A stretch of DNA of 64,000 bases from Fasciola hepatica (Eukaryota; Platyhelminthes; Trematoda; Plagiorchiida; Fasciolidae). The number at the start of each line of letters is the position of its first letter. Position 1 is the stretch's first letter. The notes beneath the pieces were generated by a model, which was not told where the DNA came from, searched no databases, and worked only from the letters and a program-made list of their open reading frames with translations. The position numbers and the translations under genes were made by a program. The stretch lies in assembly GCA_948099385.1 (NCBI GenBank), contig CANUEZ040000031.1:1543001-1607000 (forward strand), written 5' to 3'. Positions 33,560-46,103 of the stretch are shown piece by piece.

Positions 33560-36500
33560 GATAGGAATATTGAGGACTGAAAATGCCTAGAAGGACTCCC
33601 TGCGATGAACATTTTCGCAGTGAAAACGGAATACCATGAACTCTGCTCTGATGCTCGTTTGACCATTTCTAACAATTTTTGGTGTCTAATAATGGGACAA
33701 TATTTCTAGGCGAAACCTCTCAGTGATTGTGAAGCATAGAAATATTCGCACCTAAAATAATTGTGTGCTGTCAATACTAACGCATGGGGAATGAAATGAC
33801 GAAACATTGATTGCCAGATTTTCCCGCTTGGTGGACGTAGATCCTCCGAAAACTTTACTAATGAGGGAAAGAAACAGATTGAGGAATAATTTAGTCATTT
33901 CGCTGGATCTTACTAAAGCATTTCTCCTCCAACACTTGTGGGCACTTTCATGAAAATCTCATTTTTACGAAGATACAAGATTGTTTACAAAATGTGACCC
34001 CCCCCCCATTGATAGGCAAATGATTCATGTGGCGACTGCACTACCGCTGAACGCACCTGAGGTAACTGATCCATCTGCCCACGTAAGGAAGCACGCTTTT
34101 CACAGAATATTAAGAACTGTTTTATTCTGCGTTACATTGCCACTTACATAATTCTTTTGTTTTTGATCCGTTCGAATAAAAAGATAGCTGTGTGGAGTGA
34201 TATTTTGAGTTCAAATTCGTAATCAGTGTGAACATTGCTGGAATAAAGAACAAGCAGAAAATTGTCTTTGAAGTTCCATGCCTATCAAATAGTTTATCTC
34301 TGATATTCTTTCTACAAATATTAAACATTCAGTAGGTACGAATTATTTTGCCTGCTGTGCAATAGTACAATCACGGAACATGGTTTCTACTGAATTGTTT
34401 AATTTTATGATCTCTGCACATATCTGAACAGCGATATTTCGAGCCAATCACTAGCAGCACAATTAACCACTTTTGGATCATTTTTATAATTTGTATAGTT
34501 TTACAGTCTGAATTGATTTCGGCAACCTCATAGTGGAATGGGAGTGAATCGCACGTTTCTCATAATCGTGAATCACACGGAGCACAAAGTAGCGTTACCT
34601 GTTGTAATATTCAGCAGCACCTAAACTTTGATAAGCCTTCAATTTTTGCAGTTCACTTATAAAATGTTCGGTTGATCTCGATAATGCTACAATGCGTCGC
34701 AACGTTGAAATTTTGGTAGATCCTTTGGCGTGCTCAATTCATTTGTGATCAACAGGTTTGCACTCGCTTTTTCAATGATACAGTGGCTTACTGAATCTTC
34801 TTCAACAACTTCAAGAACGTAACAATCTGCCTGACAGTTCCTGAAGTTAGTCTGATAAGATTTTGTGACGTGTTGGATAAAGGGAAATTGATGCAAGAAA
34901 TAACCATAAGAAGCCTGTTTGCGAATCGTCATTGCGTACAACAGAAGGTTTCACGCGCAATGAAGCTTCTGAAACGAGCTCAGGCAGTGCCTCTCCGGGT
35001 TCAGGCTTTGTCTACAGCGGAAATTTGAGAATGCCGAATTTCTTGAATGGAAGCCGACTGTGTTGCCCAAAGTTCATCTTTCTAATCCGAGCGCACTGTC
35101 AGCCGTTGCCTAATCCTTTTATCATTAAGACTGTTTCCATAGTAGAGAATAGGGAACACACTTCCTCAACCTGTTGTATATACACTGGCAATTTGGATTA
35201 TTCACCTGAATGAGATGCATGGAATGACTGGTTACGGTAATATTGATTTTGAAACTAACTCAATCGCCGTTATTGCTGAGTATTATTTAAACCCAAACTC
35301 GGCAAACTCCGATAGGCCCTAGCTTTCCGTGTTTGCGTACCATATTGAATAATCTCACAATGGATGTTTTGTCAATAACCATAATTGCTGTTTATGCATT
35401 TCCTGTACATATTGCATTCACCCTATCCAATTTGTGGATACATTCTCCCCAATATTCCATCAAATATCTCAAAATCTCTGAGCCGAATTCTTTCAATATA
35501 TCATAGATATTACTTTCCATAGAGTGTACAGTCATTTCGCTTTCATTTTTGCTCAGGTTATAAGTGAGCATGATCGAATTCCCCTTGATTCTAGTCTGAA
35601 AAACACAGCTTCGCTTCAACTTCTCCACTAAATATTGTGCTCATTTTACCCGAGAGATTTACTGGAGTTGGAATTTTCATTATGGCTAATCAAAGCGGTG
35701 GTAGTAGTAGTTGAATGTGGACCAATTGTCTTCTTACAATAAACTGATTCGGGCAGATCCTTTCAGACAGCGAAAAAAAGACAGCGTTATTTAACAAATA
35801 AAACTCAAATATGTAGTATGTTCGGGAAACGAATAACAATATAATGTCAGTAAGTTCCGATAATCCTGCTAGTGGTTTCATCACGAAGATGATCTCACTC
35901 ATTGTTGATACGCTGTTAGCGTTGGTCTGACAAGGAACTCCCGAGTCAAACCACACCTAATTTCCACTATATATATAATTTCTCCGTTCAGTTTGAAGAT
36001 ATATTTGTGTACTCGTGTGTCATTCTTCATTACAGTCTTCCTTGATAACCTGCTCTCGCATAGCCTCCTCACATATTCCTTTTAGTCTTCTCAGTATGGA
36101 AGTTTTCACTGGATCAGATCCAGCTTGAAGAACCATCACGCCGAATCTGGTGCGTTTGTACTGATTGATATTTTGAGCAACTACCCAGCCTGAAAATCAT
36201 TACAATGACTAGTGAGAAGCAATACAAGAGAGCTACAAACGTCGACACCGAATGGATGTAAATATGCGCATACGAAAGCATCACGCGTTGCGACACATGA
36301 TCCTGTCTTGCAGTCTCGCCCACTTCTACTTAACGAGTGGATATCTTGGATAAAATCGTGGAAGCCTGAAGCAATCTTCTGATCTGCATCTACTTTGGGA
36401 CGTACATGAAACGAGTGTGCCGTTGGGTAACCAAACGACATGCTCGGATGGAGCAGCTTCCAATGTGCCTTTGAACACGGTAACTTTGCCGGCGAATCGA

Positions 36501-38017
36501 AGTGGCTTTGAACTGTACCATAATCAAGCTAAGCGGATCCGCATATTATTCAAAGGGTCGGCGAACGTTGGTGGGCTCAGCTGTGCCTCTGAGGAGGGTA
36601 AGCGCTGTCTGTACAAGAAACGCGACCAGAGTAAATTTTGAGCGATTTCAATCGATCGTCATAAGCAATCACGCAATTAGTTCACGAAAGAAACCGTCTT
36701 AAGATGCTGGTTAGCGATCACCTTAAACAGTACACATGGCGTCCGGTTTTTCCCTTCCGCTAGGACGTATTTCATGGATGATAAACCTGTAACGGAGTAA
36801 TAGTATTCGTTTAGGTAAGCTTGACAGAGTTGAAAATCGTCAAACGTCCAAGTGTGGTTTTCAATAGGGTTATTGATAAACGATCGTTATTATTACACAG
36901 AAGCTTTACGAATCTCAACGGTGAGCACTCGGTTAACTTGAGTATGCCAAATGTAAGCAAATTCAGGGTCGCTTGATGTTCAAGTGGTCAAGCCAACGAA
37001 ATATCTGTTGAAAATGTGGTTTAAACATCACTGGACAAAATCTGTGCACGCACCAGTCAACCCCTGCGTAAGGTCAAATCTCGATGTGTGGTTCGACGTG
37101 TGAGCTTGTGTGACGCAAAACGTTAGTGTAATACGAAGACGAGGTGAAAGTAGAGGTTCAGATTCGTCTTGAGCTAGACCATCCAGCTTGGTTGTTTCAT
37201 CGACAGCGACAACCTTGGTCGTATTTTGTCAGTATAACAAATTTGAAAACGCCGTACGTGGTATTTTCTCTCTTGAGGATATCTTTCATGTCCTGAGGCA
37301 ACTGATAATGAACACGACACCAGACTATCCAATGTTCGAATACACCTCATTCAAACTGCTATATGTCGTATTGGAAAAAGAAATTCGCTGCCCACTTCCG
37401 GCTCAAATAGTCTATAACCTCTGGTAATCGTTGTAAAAGTCCCACAACATCAAATCTGACCATTTAATTATGAAAACATGTGAATGACGTTAGGAAAGTC
37501 ATTCCTAATTCTTTTTATAAGAATTAGTTAGCCCTCACATAGTTCACATTTGCATGTCTTGGGATGGTATTCACTGTTTCCCACTAGCATCCCACGCTTC
37601 ATGTCGGCGTCAAATTATTTCAGGCTATTGCAATATTTGCTTATAATCTAGCGTTTCTGCATCGGCTATTGTCACCAAACCATTTTTTCCTTCTGAATCT
37701 TTGAACTTTCGAAGCCATCGATGTGAAATACAACCGGTGTTCGTCAAGTTATTCAGTGACCAGCAGGTTAAAAATATTCAATACCAAGACACGGAGGAAA
37801 ATTTTGACAAACCAATAATTTCATAGGATAACAAGTCCAAGATAGAAGACAAAATATGTGATATTTTGGGAAACGTTTCGCGAGCAGTATGTGCGTTCGG
37901 ATTTGGAATACTCACAAGAAACTTTAATTCGTATTACCACTACTGGAACTGGTAGCTGTAGTTATATTTCTTTTTTTAAAAGGTCATTAACACAGTGAAG
38001 TCAGCGTAATGCAGTGG
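33560..38017 (-). pseudogene. Family F copy C2 (left arm, minus)
   Basis: This is a direct copy of C1 displaced by about 12.1 kb. The core lies at 36,890-36,020. Relative to C1, exon 2 has one extra base near the S-W-E-P position, its donor GTATGT is TTAAGT, and exon 3 has lost one base, so the core cannot be spliced in frame. The 89-base exon (34,237-34,148) has length changes that shift its phase although its donor survives. The acceptor of exon 2 is stronger here (tacagacag). The membrane-exon region lies at 37.55-37.85 kb. The copy ends at 38,017, where an inverted copy begins. Confidence 0.6.
34148..34237 (-). pseudogene. Family F 89-base exon, C2 (frame disturbed)
   Basis: Same acceptor (ttctttattccag) and donor (GTAAGT) as in C1, but the piece is 90 bases long because of a one-base loss and a two-base gain. 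The second half therefore reads S-F-Y-S-N-G-S-K in place of S-L-L-F-E-R-I-N. Confidence 0.55.
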
Positions 38018-41000
38018 TACTTTAACTCCGTTGCAGGTTTATCATCCGTGAAATACGTCCTAGCGGAAGAGAAAAACCGGTCGCAATGTGTACTGTTTAA
38101 GGTGATCGCTGACCAGTCTCCCAAATCGGTTGCTTTCGTGAACTAATTGCGTGATTGCTTATGACAATGGGTTGCAATCGCTCATAAGTAACTCTGATCA
38201 CATTTCTTGCACGGACAGCGCCTACCCTCCTCAGAGGCACAGCTGATCCCACCAGCGTCCGCGGACCACTGGAGCAACATGGGGATACGCTCAGGTTATT
38301 TGGAAACTGCTCCATCCGAGCATGTCGTTTGGTTACCCAACGGCACACTCGTTTCATGTACGTCCCAAAGTAGATGCAGATCAGAAGATTGCTTCAGGCT
38401 TCCACGATTTTATCCAAGATATCCACTCGTTAAGTAGAAGTGGGCGAGACTGCAAGACAGGATCATGTGTCGCAACGCGTGATGCTTTCGTATGCGCATA
38501 TTTACATCCATTCGGTGTCGACGTTTGTAGCTCTCTTGTATTGCTTCTCACTAGTCATTGTAATGATTTTCAGGCTGGGTAGTTGCTCAAAATATCAATC
38601 AGTACAAACGCACCAGATTCGGCGTGATGGTTCTTCAAGCTGGATCTGATCCAGTGAAAACTTCCATACTGAGAAGACTAAAAGGAATATGTGAGGAGGC
38701 TATGCGAGAGCAGGTTATCAAGGAAGACTGTAATGAAGAATGACACACGAGTACACAAATATATCTTCAAACTGAACGGAGAAATTATATATATAGTGGA
38801 AATTAGGTGTGGTTTGACTCGGGAGCTCCTTGTCAGACCAACGCTAACAGCGTATCAACAATGAGTGAGATCATCTTCGTGATGAAACCACTAGCAGGAT
38901 TATCGGAACTTACTGACATTATATTGTTATTCGTTTCCCGAACATACTACATATTTGAGTTTTATTTGTTAAATAACGCTGTCTTTTTTTCGCTGTCTGA
39001 AAGGATCTGCCCGAATCAGTTTATTGTAAGAAGACAATTGGTCCACATTCAACTACTACTACCACCGCTTTGATTAGCCATAATGAAAATTCCAACTCCA
39101 GTAAATCTCTCGGGTAAAATGAGCACAATATTTAGTGGAGAAGTTGAAGCGAAGCTGTGTTTTTCAGACTAGAATCAAGGGGAATTCGATCATGCTCACT
39201 TATAACCTGAGCAAAAATGAAAGCGAAATGACTGTACACTCTATGGAAAGTAATATCTATGATATATTGAAAGAATTCGGCTCAGAGATTTTGAGATATT
39301 TGATGGAATATTGGGGAGAATGTATCCACGAATTGGATAGGGTGAATGCATTATGAACATGACATGCATAAACAACAATTAGGCCTATGACAAATCATCC
39401 GTTTTAAGATTATTCAATATGGTACGCAAACACGGAAAACTAGGGCCTATATGAGTTTACCGAGGTTGATTTGTAAATTATAATATCAGCAAAATAAATC
39501 TGAACTGTTCACGGGAATCTGTGGAGCGGCAAAAATAAACGGCGAAACACATCAAATCCAGTAATGCTTTTCCAATATCACGTATCGCCTGAACCAGACA
39601 GGGGCCTCTTACACAAATACAGAAACTCACTAAGACTAACCAGAAAAGGCCATGTAGCTAAGTAAGATTGATTAACTATCTACGAATAGATAGTCTTAAA
39701 TGATTATGATGGAATCGATTGGGAATCCTGAAAGGAATATGGGTTGAATAATAGTCAGCAAAAGCGACGATTGAGACAGTATTAAAATCAGTTTTACCAT
39801 AACCAGTAATTCCATGCATCTCATTCAAGTGAACAATCCAAATCACCAGTATATTTACAACAGGTTATGGAAGTGGGTTCTCTATTATCTGCTAGGGAAA
39901 CAGTCGTAAGGATGAGCGGATCATGCCACGGCTGACCACGCGCTCCGGTCAGAAGTTACAACACAGTCGGCTTCCATTCAAGAAATTCGGAATTTTCAAA
40001 TTTTCGCTGTAGGCAAAGCCTTCACCTAGGGAGGCATTGCCTGTGCTGGTTTCTGAAGCTTCATTGCGTTTGAAAAGTTCTGTTGTACGCAATGACGATT
40101 CGCTTATTTCTCACATCCATTTCCTTTAAACCAACACGTCACAAAATCTCACCAGCCTAACTGCAGGAACAGTCAGGCAGTTTGTTTTGTTCTTGAAGTT
40201 GTTGAGGAAGATTCATTTAGCTGTTGTATCATTGGAAAAACGACTGCCAACCTGTCAATCACAAATAAGTTGAACTCGCCAAAGGGATCTAACAACATGT
40301 CAACGTTGCCTCACATTGTAGCTTCATCAAAAACAACCGAACTGTGAACTGTGAACTGTCAAAAGTCAAAGTTTAGATACTGATGAACAATTCAACAGGT
40401 AGAGCCATTTTGTGCTCCGTGTGATTCACGCCTATGAGAAATGTGCGATTCACCCCTATTCCTCCATGAGGTTTCCGGAAGTTATTCAGAATGTGAGACT
40501 ATACTGATCACAAAAATCATCCAGTGGTGGTTGTTTGTGCTGCTATTGAATGGCTCAAAATATCGATGTTCAGATATGTGCAGAGATTAGAAAAATGAAG
40601 AGTCCAGCAGAAACCATGTTCCGTGAATGTACTGTTGCATATCAGGCAAAATAATTCCTACCCATTTCATGTTTGATATTCGTACAAAGAATATCAGAGA
40701 AATACTATTTAAAATGCATCGAAATTCTAAGACGATTTCTCCGCTTGATCTTTATTCCAGGAGTGTTCACACTGTGTGCGAATTTGAACTCAAAATACCA
40801 CTCCACACAGCTATCTTTGTTATTCGAAAGAATCAATGACAAAAAATATGTAAGTGGCAATGTAATACAGAATGAAACACTTCATAATATTCTGTGAAAT
40901 GCGTACTGCATACGTAGGTAGATGAATAAGTTACCTCAGGTGCGTTCAGCGGCAGTGCAGTGGCCACAAGAATCATTTACCTCCGTATGGCGATGGGGTC

Positions 41001-41513
41001 ACTGTAACCTCACGGGCTGATTTTCACATTTTTTGTAAACAATTTTGAATTTCCATAAAAATGAGCGCTACATGGAAGGGCCAAAGAATGCTGAAAGAGT
41101 AACACTTTAGTAGATTCTAGCAAAATGACGAACTCATTTCTCAATATGTTTCTTCACCTCATTATAACATTTTTCGGAGAATCTACTTCCACAAACTGTC
41201 CAATTTCAAACAATCAGTGTTTTGTTATATCATTCCACGTGAGTCAGTCTTGATTGCACACAATAATTTTAGGTGGGAATATTTCTTTGCTTTAAAATCA
41301 CTGAGAGGTTTCGCCAAGAATTAAATATTGTCCTATTATCACACTCCGAAAATTGGTAGGGATGGTCGGACGAGCATCCCAACAGAGTTCATGGTATTCC
41401 GTTCTCCCTGCAAAACTTTTCAACCTCCGTATTTTCTCCATTCAACAGGGCGTCCTTCACGGCGGTTTCAGCCCCCCGACTTCCTATCTCATGCACTATC
41501 TGAAGTAGGATAA
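38018..41513 (+). pseudogene. Family F copy C3 (plus), short exon 2 variant
   Basis: An inverted copy starts abruptly at 38,018 next to C2. Exon 2 (about 38,213-38,425) lacks 63 bases (21 codons) around W-Y-S-S-K, so P-S-S-E-A-Q-L joins directly to L-E-T-A-P-S-E-H in frame and the TGA of C1 is absent. It then carries the same extra base and lost donor as C2. Exon 3 ends at the TGA at 38,741. Later exons are at 39,135-39,356 (Y-N-L-S-K), 40,0xx-40,320 and 40,761-40,849 (intact, with donor), and the RT-like fragment is at 41,328-41,513. Confidence 0.6.
40761..40849 (+). pseudogene. Family F 89-base exon, C3 (intact)
   Basis: Acceptor gatctttattccag, 29 intact codons (V-F-T-L-C-A-N-L-N-S-K-Y) and the donor AAATAT|GTAAGT are all present. 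The copy at 63,473-63,561 lies exactly 22,712 bases away. Confidence 0.6.
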
Positions 41514-41868
41514 ACAGAAAACTTGTATCTGTAATTTTCAATATGGAACGTTTTCCTTATTGATAGGTTTGCGATGTACGCAGCTGTATAGTGCTTGTCA
41601 GCTGCTGTCGACAGTGAACTATCAGGTTTGGATGGAAATGGGATAGATGAATATCTAATCCAACGATACGAATCTGACCTCAGTTAAAAACAACTTTGTG
41701 TTTGACGTTGAAATTCAATGTGAAAGCGTGTGTAAAGTAAACGCTCGTTTCTGACCAAAAGTGATTCGGAGAGCAGCGAGAGCTGTAATACTTGATGTAT
41801 ATACTCCCTGCAGGTTCTTCAAGTTGAAGACACACCGAGCAGAATACTGTTTGTATTCGAACCAAGAT

Positions 41869-42210
41869 GTTATAATTTGAATAAGTCCATATAAAAGTAA
41901 TATTATCATTTCTCGACTGTGATCCAATAGACGGCTGGTTTTTCAGTGCGCAATGGTGGTGCATTCATGGAACATGTGTAAGAAACCTAGCTCTGCTGAG
42001 AACAAAATATTTCCTACGTGTACTGGGATCAACGTTTGCTGTTAGTTTATTCAAATAACCGATATTTTTAGTATAATGAGGAGGCCTGGGATCACGATAA
42101 TAAATCGTGGTTCTTTGACATTGTTTAGCATATACGGTTTGAAGAAAATCCCTAATCCACTGACTAAACAGATAAAACACTGTTTTCGTGAAACCACACC
42201 TCGCTTTTGG
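41869..42210. other. 342-base segment absent from the left copy of block A
   Basis: Aligned to 20,758-20,764 in the left copy, this segment is extra. It is flanked by GTTATA on both sides (41,869-41,874 and 42,211-42,216), a single copy of which remains at the left-copy site. That fits an insertion with a 6-base target duplication or a deletion in the left copy between short repeats. The segment contains part of a 137-codon minus-strand frame (42,378-41,965) with no recognised motif and no obvious terminal inverted repeats. Confidence 0.55.
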
Positions 42211-42319
42211 GTTATACACTTTGATTGCTTCAATGGGATTTGTTAATGAGCCCCATTTGTAGTAAAAGCTGATATGACACCCAAGAAAGTTCAATATTCG
42301 TCGTTTTCCTCTTTTCCAT

Positions 42320-42748
42320 TTGTTCGTGCATAAACGTTGGTATGTCTTTACTAGCGTCGTCCATACAGACATCGGCATATCTTGCTTTGATCTATGTTAT
42401 TGTTTCTATATCCCTAAGCTTCCTTCCCCAACAAATTCATTGGACTTGTGTGTGGTTGCAAGACAAACAGTTCAACCTAAGTTGTTCACCTTGTCTGAAA
42501 AACGTATACGTCTACGTTCTTCTATCAGAACTATCGGACACTTATCCTTGACTGTTATATCTGTCAACTACTTTTTCTACCCAGTATCTGTCTTTGTCCC
42601 TCTCTCTTTCTCTCTATCCGGACGAAACATACCGTTAGTGATTACCAGCACCTGTGAGAAACCTGGGAACGTGGTTCATTGTTGTGAAACGCCGAGAAAG
42701 CATCAGTTAATATTGTTTCTGATGGCTTTCTCGCTGAAGTTTGACTAG
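42320..42748 (+). CDS. Conserved 142-codon frame (right copy of 20,230-20,637)
   Basis: The frame remains open in this copy and starts slightly earlier. Hydrophobic stretches occur around V-I-S-V-N-Y-F-F-Y-P-V-S-V-F-V. The evidence for coding is only the shared open frame. The palindrome centre (about 42,672) falls inside it. Confidence 0.25.
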   Translation: MFVHKRWYVFTSVVHTDIGISCFDLCYCFYIPKLPSPTNSLDLCVVARQTVQPKLFTLSEKRIRLRSSIRTIGHLSLTVISVNYFFYPVSVFVPLSFSLSGRNIPLVITSTCEKPGNVVHCCETPRKHQLILFLMAFSLKFD

Positions 42749-43245
42749 TTGATGTTGTAGGCTAGGAGAAGAAAAAAGCTTGTGGAATGAACTGTGCGAG
42801 GAAGATCGTTTCGAGAAGGACGGTATTGTCACATACAGGCTCAATAGCTTTCTGGACCCATATGGAATCTTATTGTGGCCGAAGCAGCAGGTTGTAATGG
42901 GGCCAGTACGTCTGTTCTAGGGAATACCTGAATGCAAACTTGGGGATACTAGTGCACCAGAGCCATCGTGGTTTGTTTGCTTCACCGAGACAGGTGTAAA
43001 TTTTTTCCTCGTTACGCCAACCCGATGGCGTTATCGGCTCCAGCAAAGATGGTGAGGTAATTTAGAGCCAGTCTGTAATAAAAGTGAGAAAATGGGAAAC
43101 CTAAAGTGAGTTCACTCAGTGTGGTAAGCACATCACACTTGCAAGTGTCACACATCCTACGACACAAGAGGTGGTGACTGACCCCAACATCGGTTTCTGT
43201 GCACCGCGAACCCCAATAAAATGTGTTCGCTGAAAACATTCTCAA

Positions 43246-43431
43246 GTGCCTCTTCCCGATGTCATGGAATGGTACTTAAAATACGATCGCAAAGATTTCA
43301 TCGAAATGCCATCCACAGTCAATGTTAACCTACACAGGGCACTTTATAATGGTTTATTTAACCCGGAGGCATGCTGTAACGCAAGATCAAGCGGTACAAC
43401 TGGAGGAAGAGTCCGAATTCCAAGAGGATGA
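43246..43431 (+). CDS. Conserved frame, possibly an exon (right copy of 19,547-19,732)
   Basis: A 61-codon frame (M-E-W-Y-L-K-Y-D-R-K-D-F) with the same overlapping acidic frame and the donor-like GATCCAG|GTATAT near 43,434. The substitutions between copies change residues in both frames about equally, so no frame is favoured. Confidence 0.25.
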   Translation: MPLPDVMEWYLKYDRKDFIEMPSTVNVNLHRALYNGLFNPEACCNARSSGTTGGRVRIPRG

Positions 43432-44734
43432 TCCAGGTATATGCACTCGATATTGTACGAGAGAAAGTATTTAAGTTACTCTTTAGAGCGGCGCCCAGCA
43501 AATTTGAACTCATGGTCGGGTGGCCGGCCCGGCCAAGTCAGGGTCGAGCTCGTCGGAGGTAGTAGACTCTTCCCGAAATAGTATAAAGAGAGGGGCTATG
43601 CAACGAGCGAATCAAACAGAATTGACGAAAGTTTTGTTCACCTTGAGGAAAAACAAGTTTCCAAGTGAGACATGAACCAGCTATAGCGCTCCGCGGAATA
43701 TGGCGCGGCTTTGGATTGAAATCTGACGATAAAAGGAATGAATTTTCAGATAAAGAACAATCAAAATGTTTCAAAAATTTTCCTCGTAAAGTTCGGCGAC
43801 CAAATATCGGCTGAGTCCGTTAGATCGTTGCGCACATTGTTCACTTTCATAAAGGCGGAATGAGACGCCCCAAAACCGAAATGGGAACTGGGTGACAAAT
43901 CAGTTTGTGATGCGTAGCCGTGATAGTCGAATATACACGGTTTGCACAGATGAGTATTTAAATGACAGGTAAGTATTTACGTTCGATTATCGTTGTCTAA
44001 GGGCTGAACATGAAGACCAGAGAGATGCAAGAATCAAAATTGTCTGAGAGAATTTACCGAGATGGAATACCGGATATGAAAAAGCTTCAAACAACCGATG
44101 AGTACAGTTGCGAAGTTGGGCTGTGGAATAGTTGACTGGCGAAATACTATCTGCTGGTATTCTTTGTAAGATATGGATCCTGTGATGGCGAAAGATCAAA
44201 AAGCTGCGGTAGAGATGTCACTATACGGTAAGGGCATGAATCTTTGCAAGGTGAGGATATTGCAATGCTACAGCCATGCGGGCGAAAAGAAGGACTGATA
44301 GAGAGAGCGAACTATCACAATATAGCCGACTGATGGGATGCTCTGGAGACAAATATTCCTCAGTGAGATACACTGTTTGTACTTCGTGGGACGGACGTGT
44401 ATGGCAACATTAAATGTGACTTTTTGCAAATTTATCGATAACTGTGATAAAATAAGAGCAAGTATTGTCTCGGGGATTGGTTAGGTTTGCGAATGGGACA
44501 AGCGGGTTGTTTGGCACGAATCCTCAGGAAAAAGAATCATGAACGGTAAGTCGAGCACGGAAACGGTCTTTTAACCCGGCGATCATTATATTCTAGGGAA
44601 AGTAGGTTTTTCGGGCGAAAGAAGCGGTAAGGTAATGTGGCGAAGATGGAGACAAGTACGATGAAAAATAGGCGATAGCTAGGGGAGATATTTCCATATT
44701 TGCAGCATTTCGGGTGAATAAATGTTTTTTTGCC

Positions 44735-45030
44735 GCAACCGGTGCTGGTGTGTGGGGCTGAACGTGCGCTGGACACCCTACCAGAGACCTTTTTTGGTGA
44801 CAGGAGGTGCGATCCGCCATCCTCGCTGCGCCCGCACATCGTTGCAGACGTCCTGCACGCCCGATATGCGCCGGCCAAAGCGGTGGGTCTGACAGCCCCC
44901 CGCCCCGACGGGCTCCGCTGGAATGACATTGGCGTTGTCACAAAGATCGAATAGTCCAGAAGCTTGGGACCAGGTTGCGAGGGGTCCTGTAGAGCAAGGT
45001 CTATGTGATAGTGACGAAATGACGAGCAGG
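44735..45030 (-). repeat. GC-rich island with T-run, right copy
   Basis: This is the inverted copy of 17,950-18,250. The T-run at its start is seven bases here against ten A residues in the left copy, and several GC-rich positions differ, for example gccccccgccccgacggg near 44,896. Confidence 0.35.
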
Positions 45031-46103
45031 TATCGAATTTTCAGCGGTAAATGTGGGCCAGGTATTATGCCGAGCCATCGAAGGGAAGGCACAATCAGTG
45101 GTTGTCTGAAAAGGTAAAAATATAAAAACCCAGTCTGGGGTGCTCCAAGCTGAGGATCAACGGTCAGTGGTAAAGAGAAACCTCTAGTATCTAGAAATTG
45201 GAACTACTTGGTGAATGGTTCGACTTTGCAAAACACAAGGTTGTACACGAAAGTCATCGTTTTTCTAACTGTCTTGGGTAAGGGTAAAGCTTTCGACGAT
45301 TATCGAAGGTAAAATATAATCAAATCGCACGTGGGTGTGCTCATCTCAGATGAACACTCTGCACTTGAACGTCTCCGAATGTTTTGGGTACTACTTATTC
45401 ATTGCTGGACTCGTTATCCTGCGAATTATAGAGTTCGGAGATTTTTCCTCAAAGTTCATTTCTCAGCGAGCCAGTAGAGTACTTGACGACAACCTTTTAC
45501 CTTTTGGTTTAACTGCTTTGAAAATTCTAAGTAGTGCTAATCGTTTCAGAAACGCTAGCTTGTCTACCAACACTTCCGCAGTGCACAGCACTTCCAATTC
45601 GATGTAATAGAGCGGTAGCTGGTCGGGAACCGCGGACACCATCTAGAGATATGCCACTGTGAAGGCTGCGAGGTCATTCAAATCCTCACAAAACTGTAGG
45701 AACCGTAGCCGACAACGCTCTAAAGGTTTTCCAAATGAAAGACGACATGGACAATTTGCAATGATCTTCACAGTTCATGGTGTGAATTTCGTCAAATAGA
45801 CCGGAGCGATTTCTATTTCCAGGTCGATATCTAACGGTTGCAAGAGGTGTGTTCTATCATGTGGTATTCTAGAGTAGAGAAACATGTGAGTTTACTCTGT
45901 AAATGGATGCCTACATCCAAAACGTAAATGCCACTCAAGAAATTTCTTCACTTTCCTAGTTTTGTGATCGAAAAAATGACCATACTCGAGGATCTGGCTC
46001 AAAATCAATCTGAATTTCTACTCTTTTCTCATTCACATTTTTGAGAATCCAGCTCAAATTTTGGAAACTGATCTTACACGAGCACTAACTAGTGTGCGCA
46101 TTG

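Larger units (their letters stand above)
21350..39240 (+). repeat. Large palindrome, left arm (partner 46,104-64,000)
   Basis: Reverse-complement homology to 46,104-64,000 has position sums of 85,344 to 85,384, dropping to 84,957-85,035 between 25.4 and 30.5 kb because of arm-specific insertions. The inner 34-39 kb is nearly identical to its partner; block D (26-33 kb) differs by a few per cent. The left end is set by the window edge of the partner at 64,000. Confidence 0.92.
38310..46103 (-). repeat. Block A plus family F end, inverted right copy (partner 16,855-24,340)
   Basis: This is the reverse complement of 16,855-24,340. It also forms most of the spacer between the two arms of the large palindrome (39,241-46,103). 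At its right end homology stops at agtgtgcgcattg (46,103) and the next base continues in copy C4. The last 3 kb on its left end (38,312-41,288) recurs almost unchanged at 61,024-64,000. Confidence 0.9.

Noticed and set aside
33998..34007. C-run of ten bases (G-run of nine at 51,337-51,345) as a regulatory or quadruplex element
   Set aside because: A single homopolymer run within a decayed copy; no second G-tract nearby, and the length varies between arms as expected of slippage.
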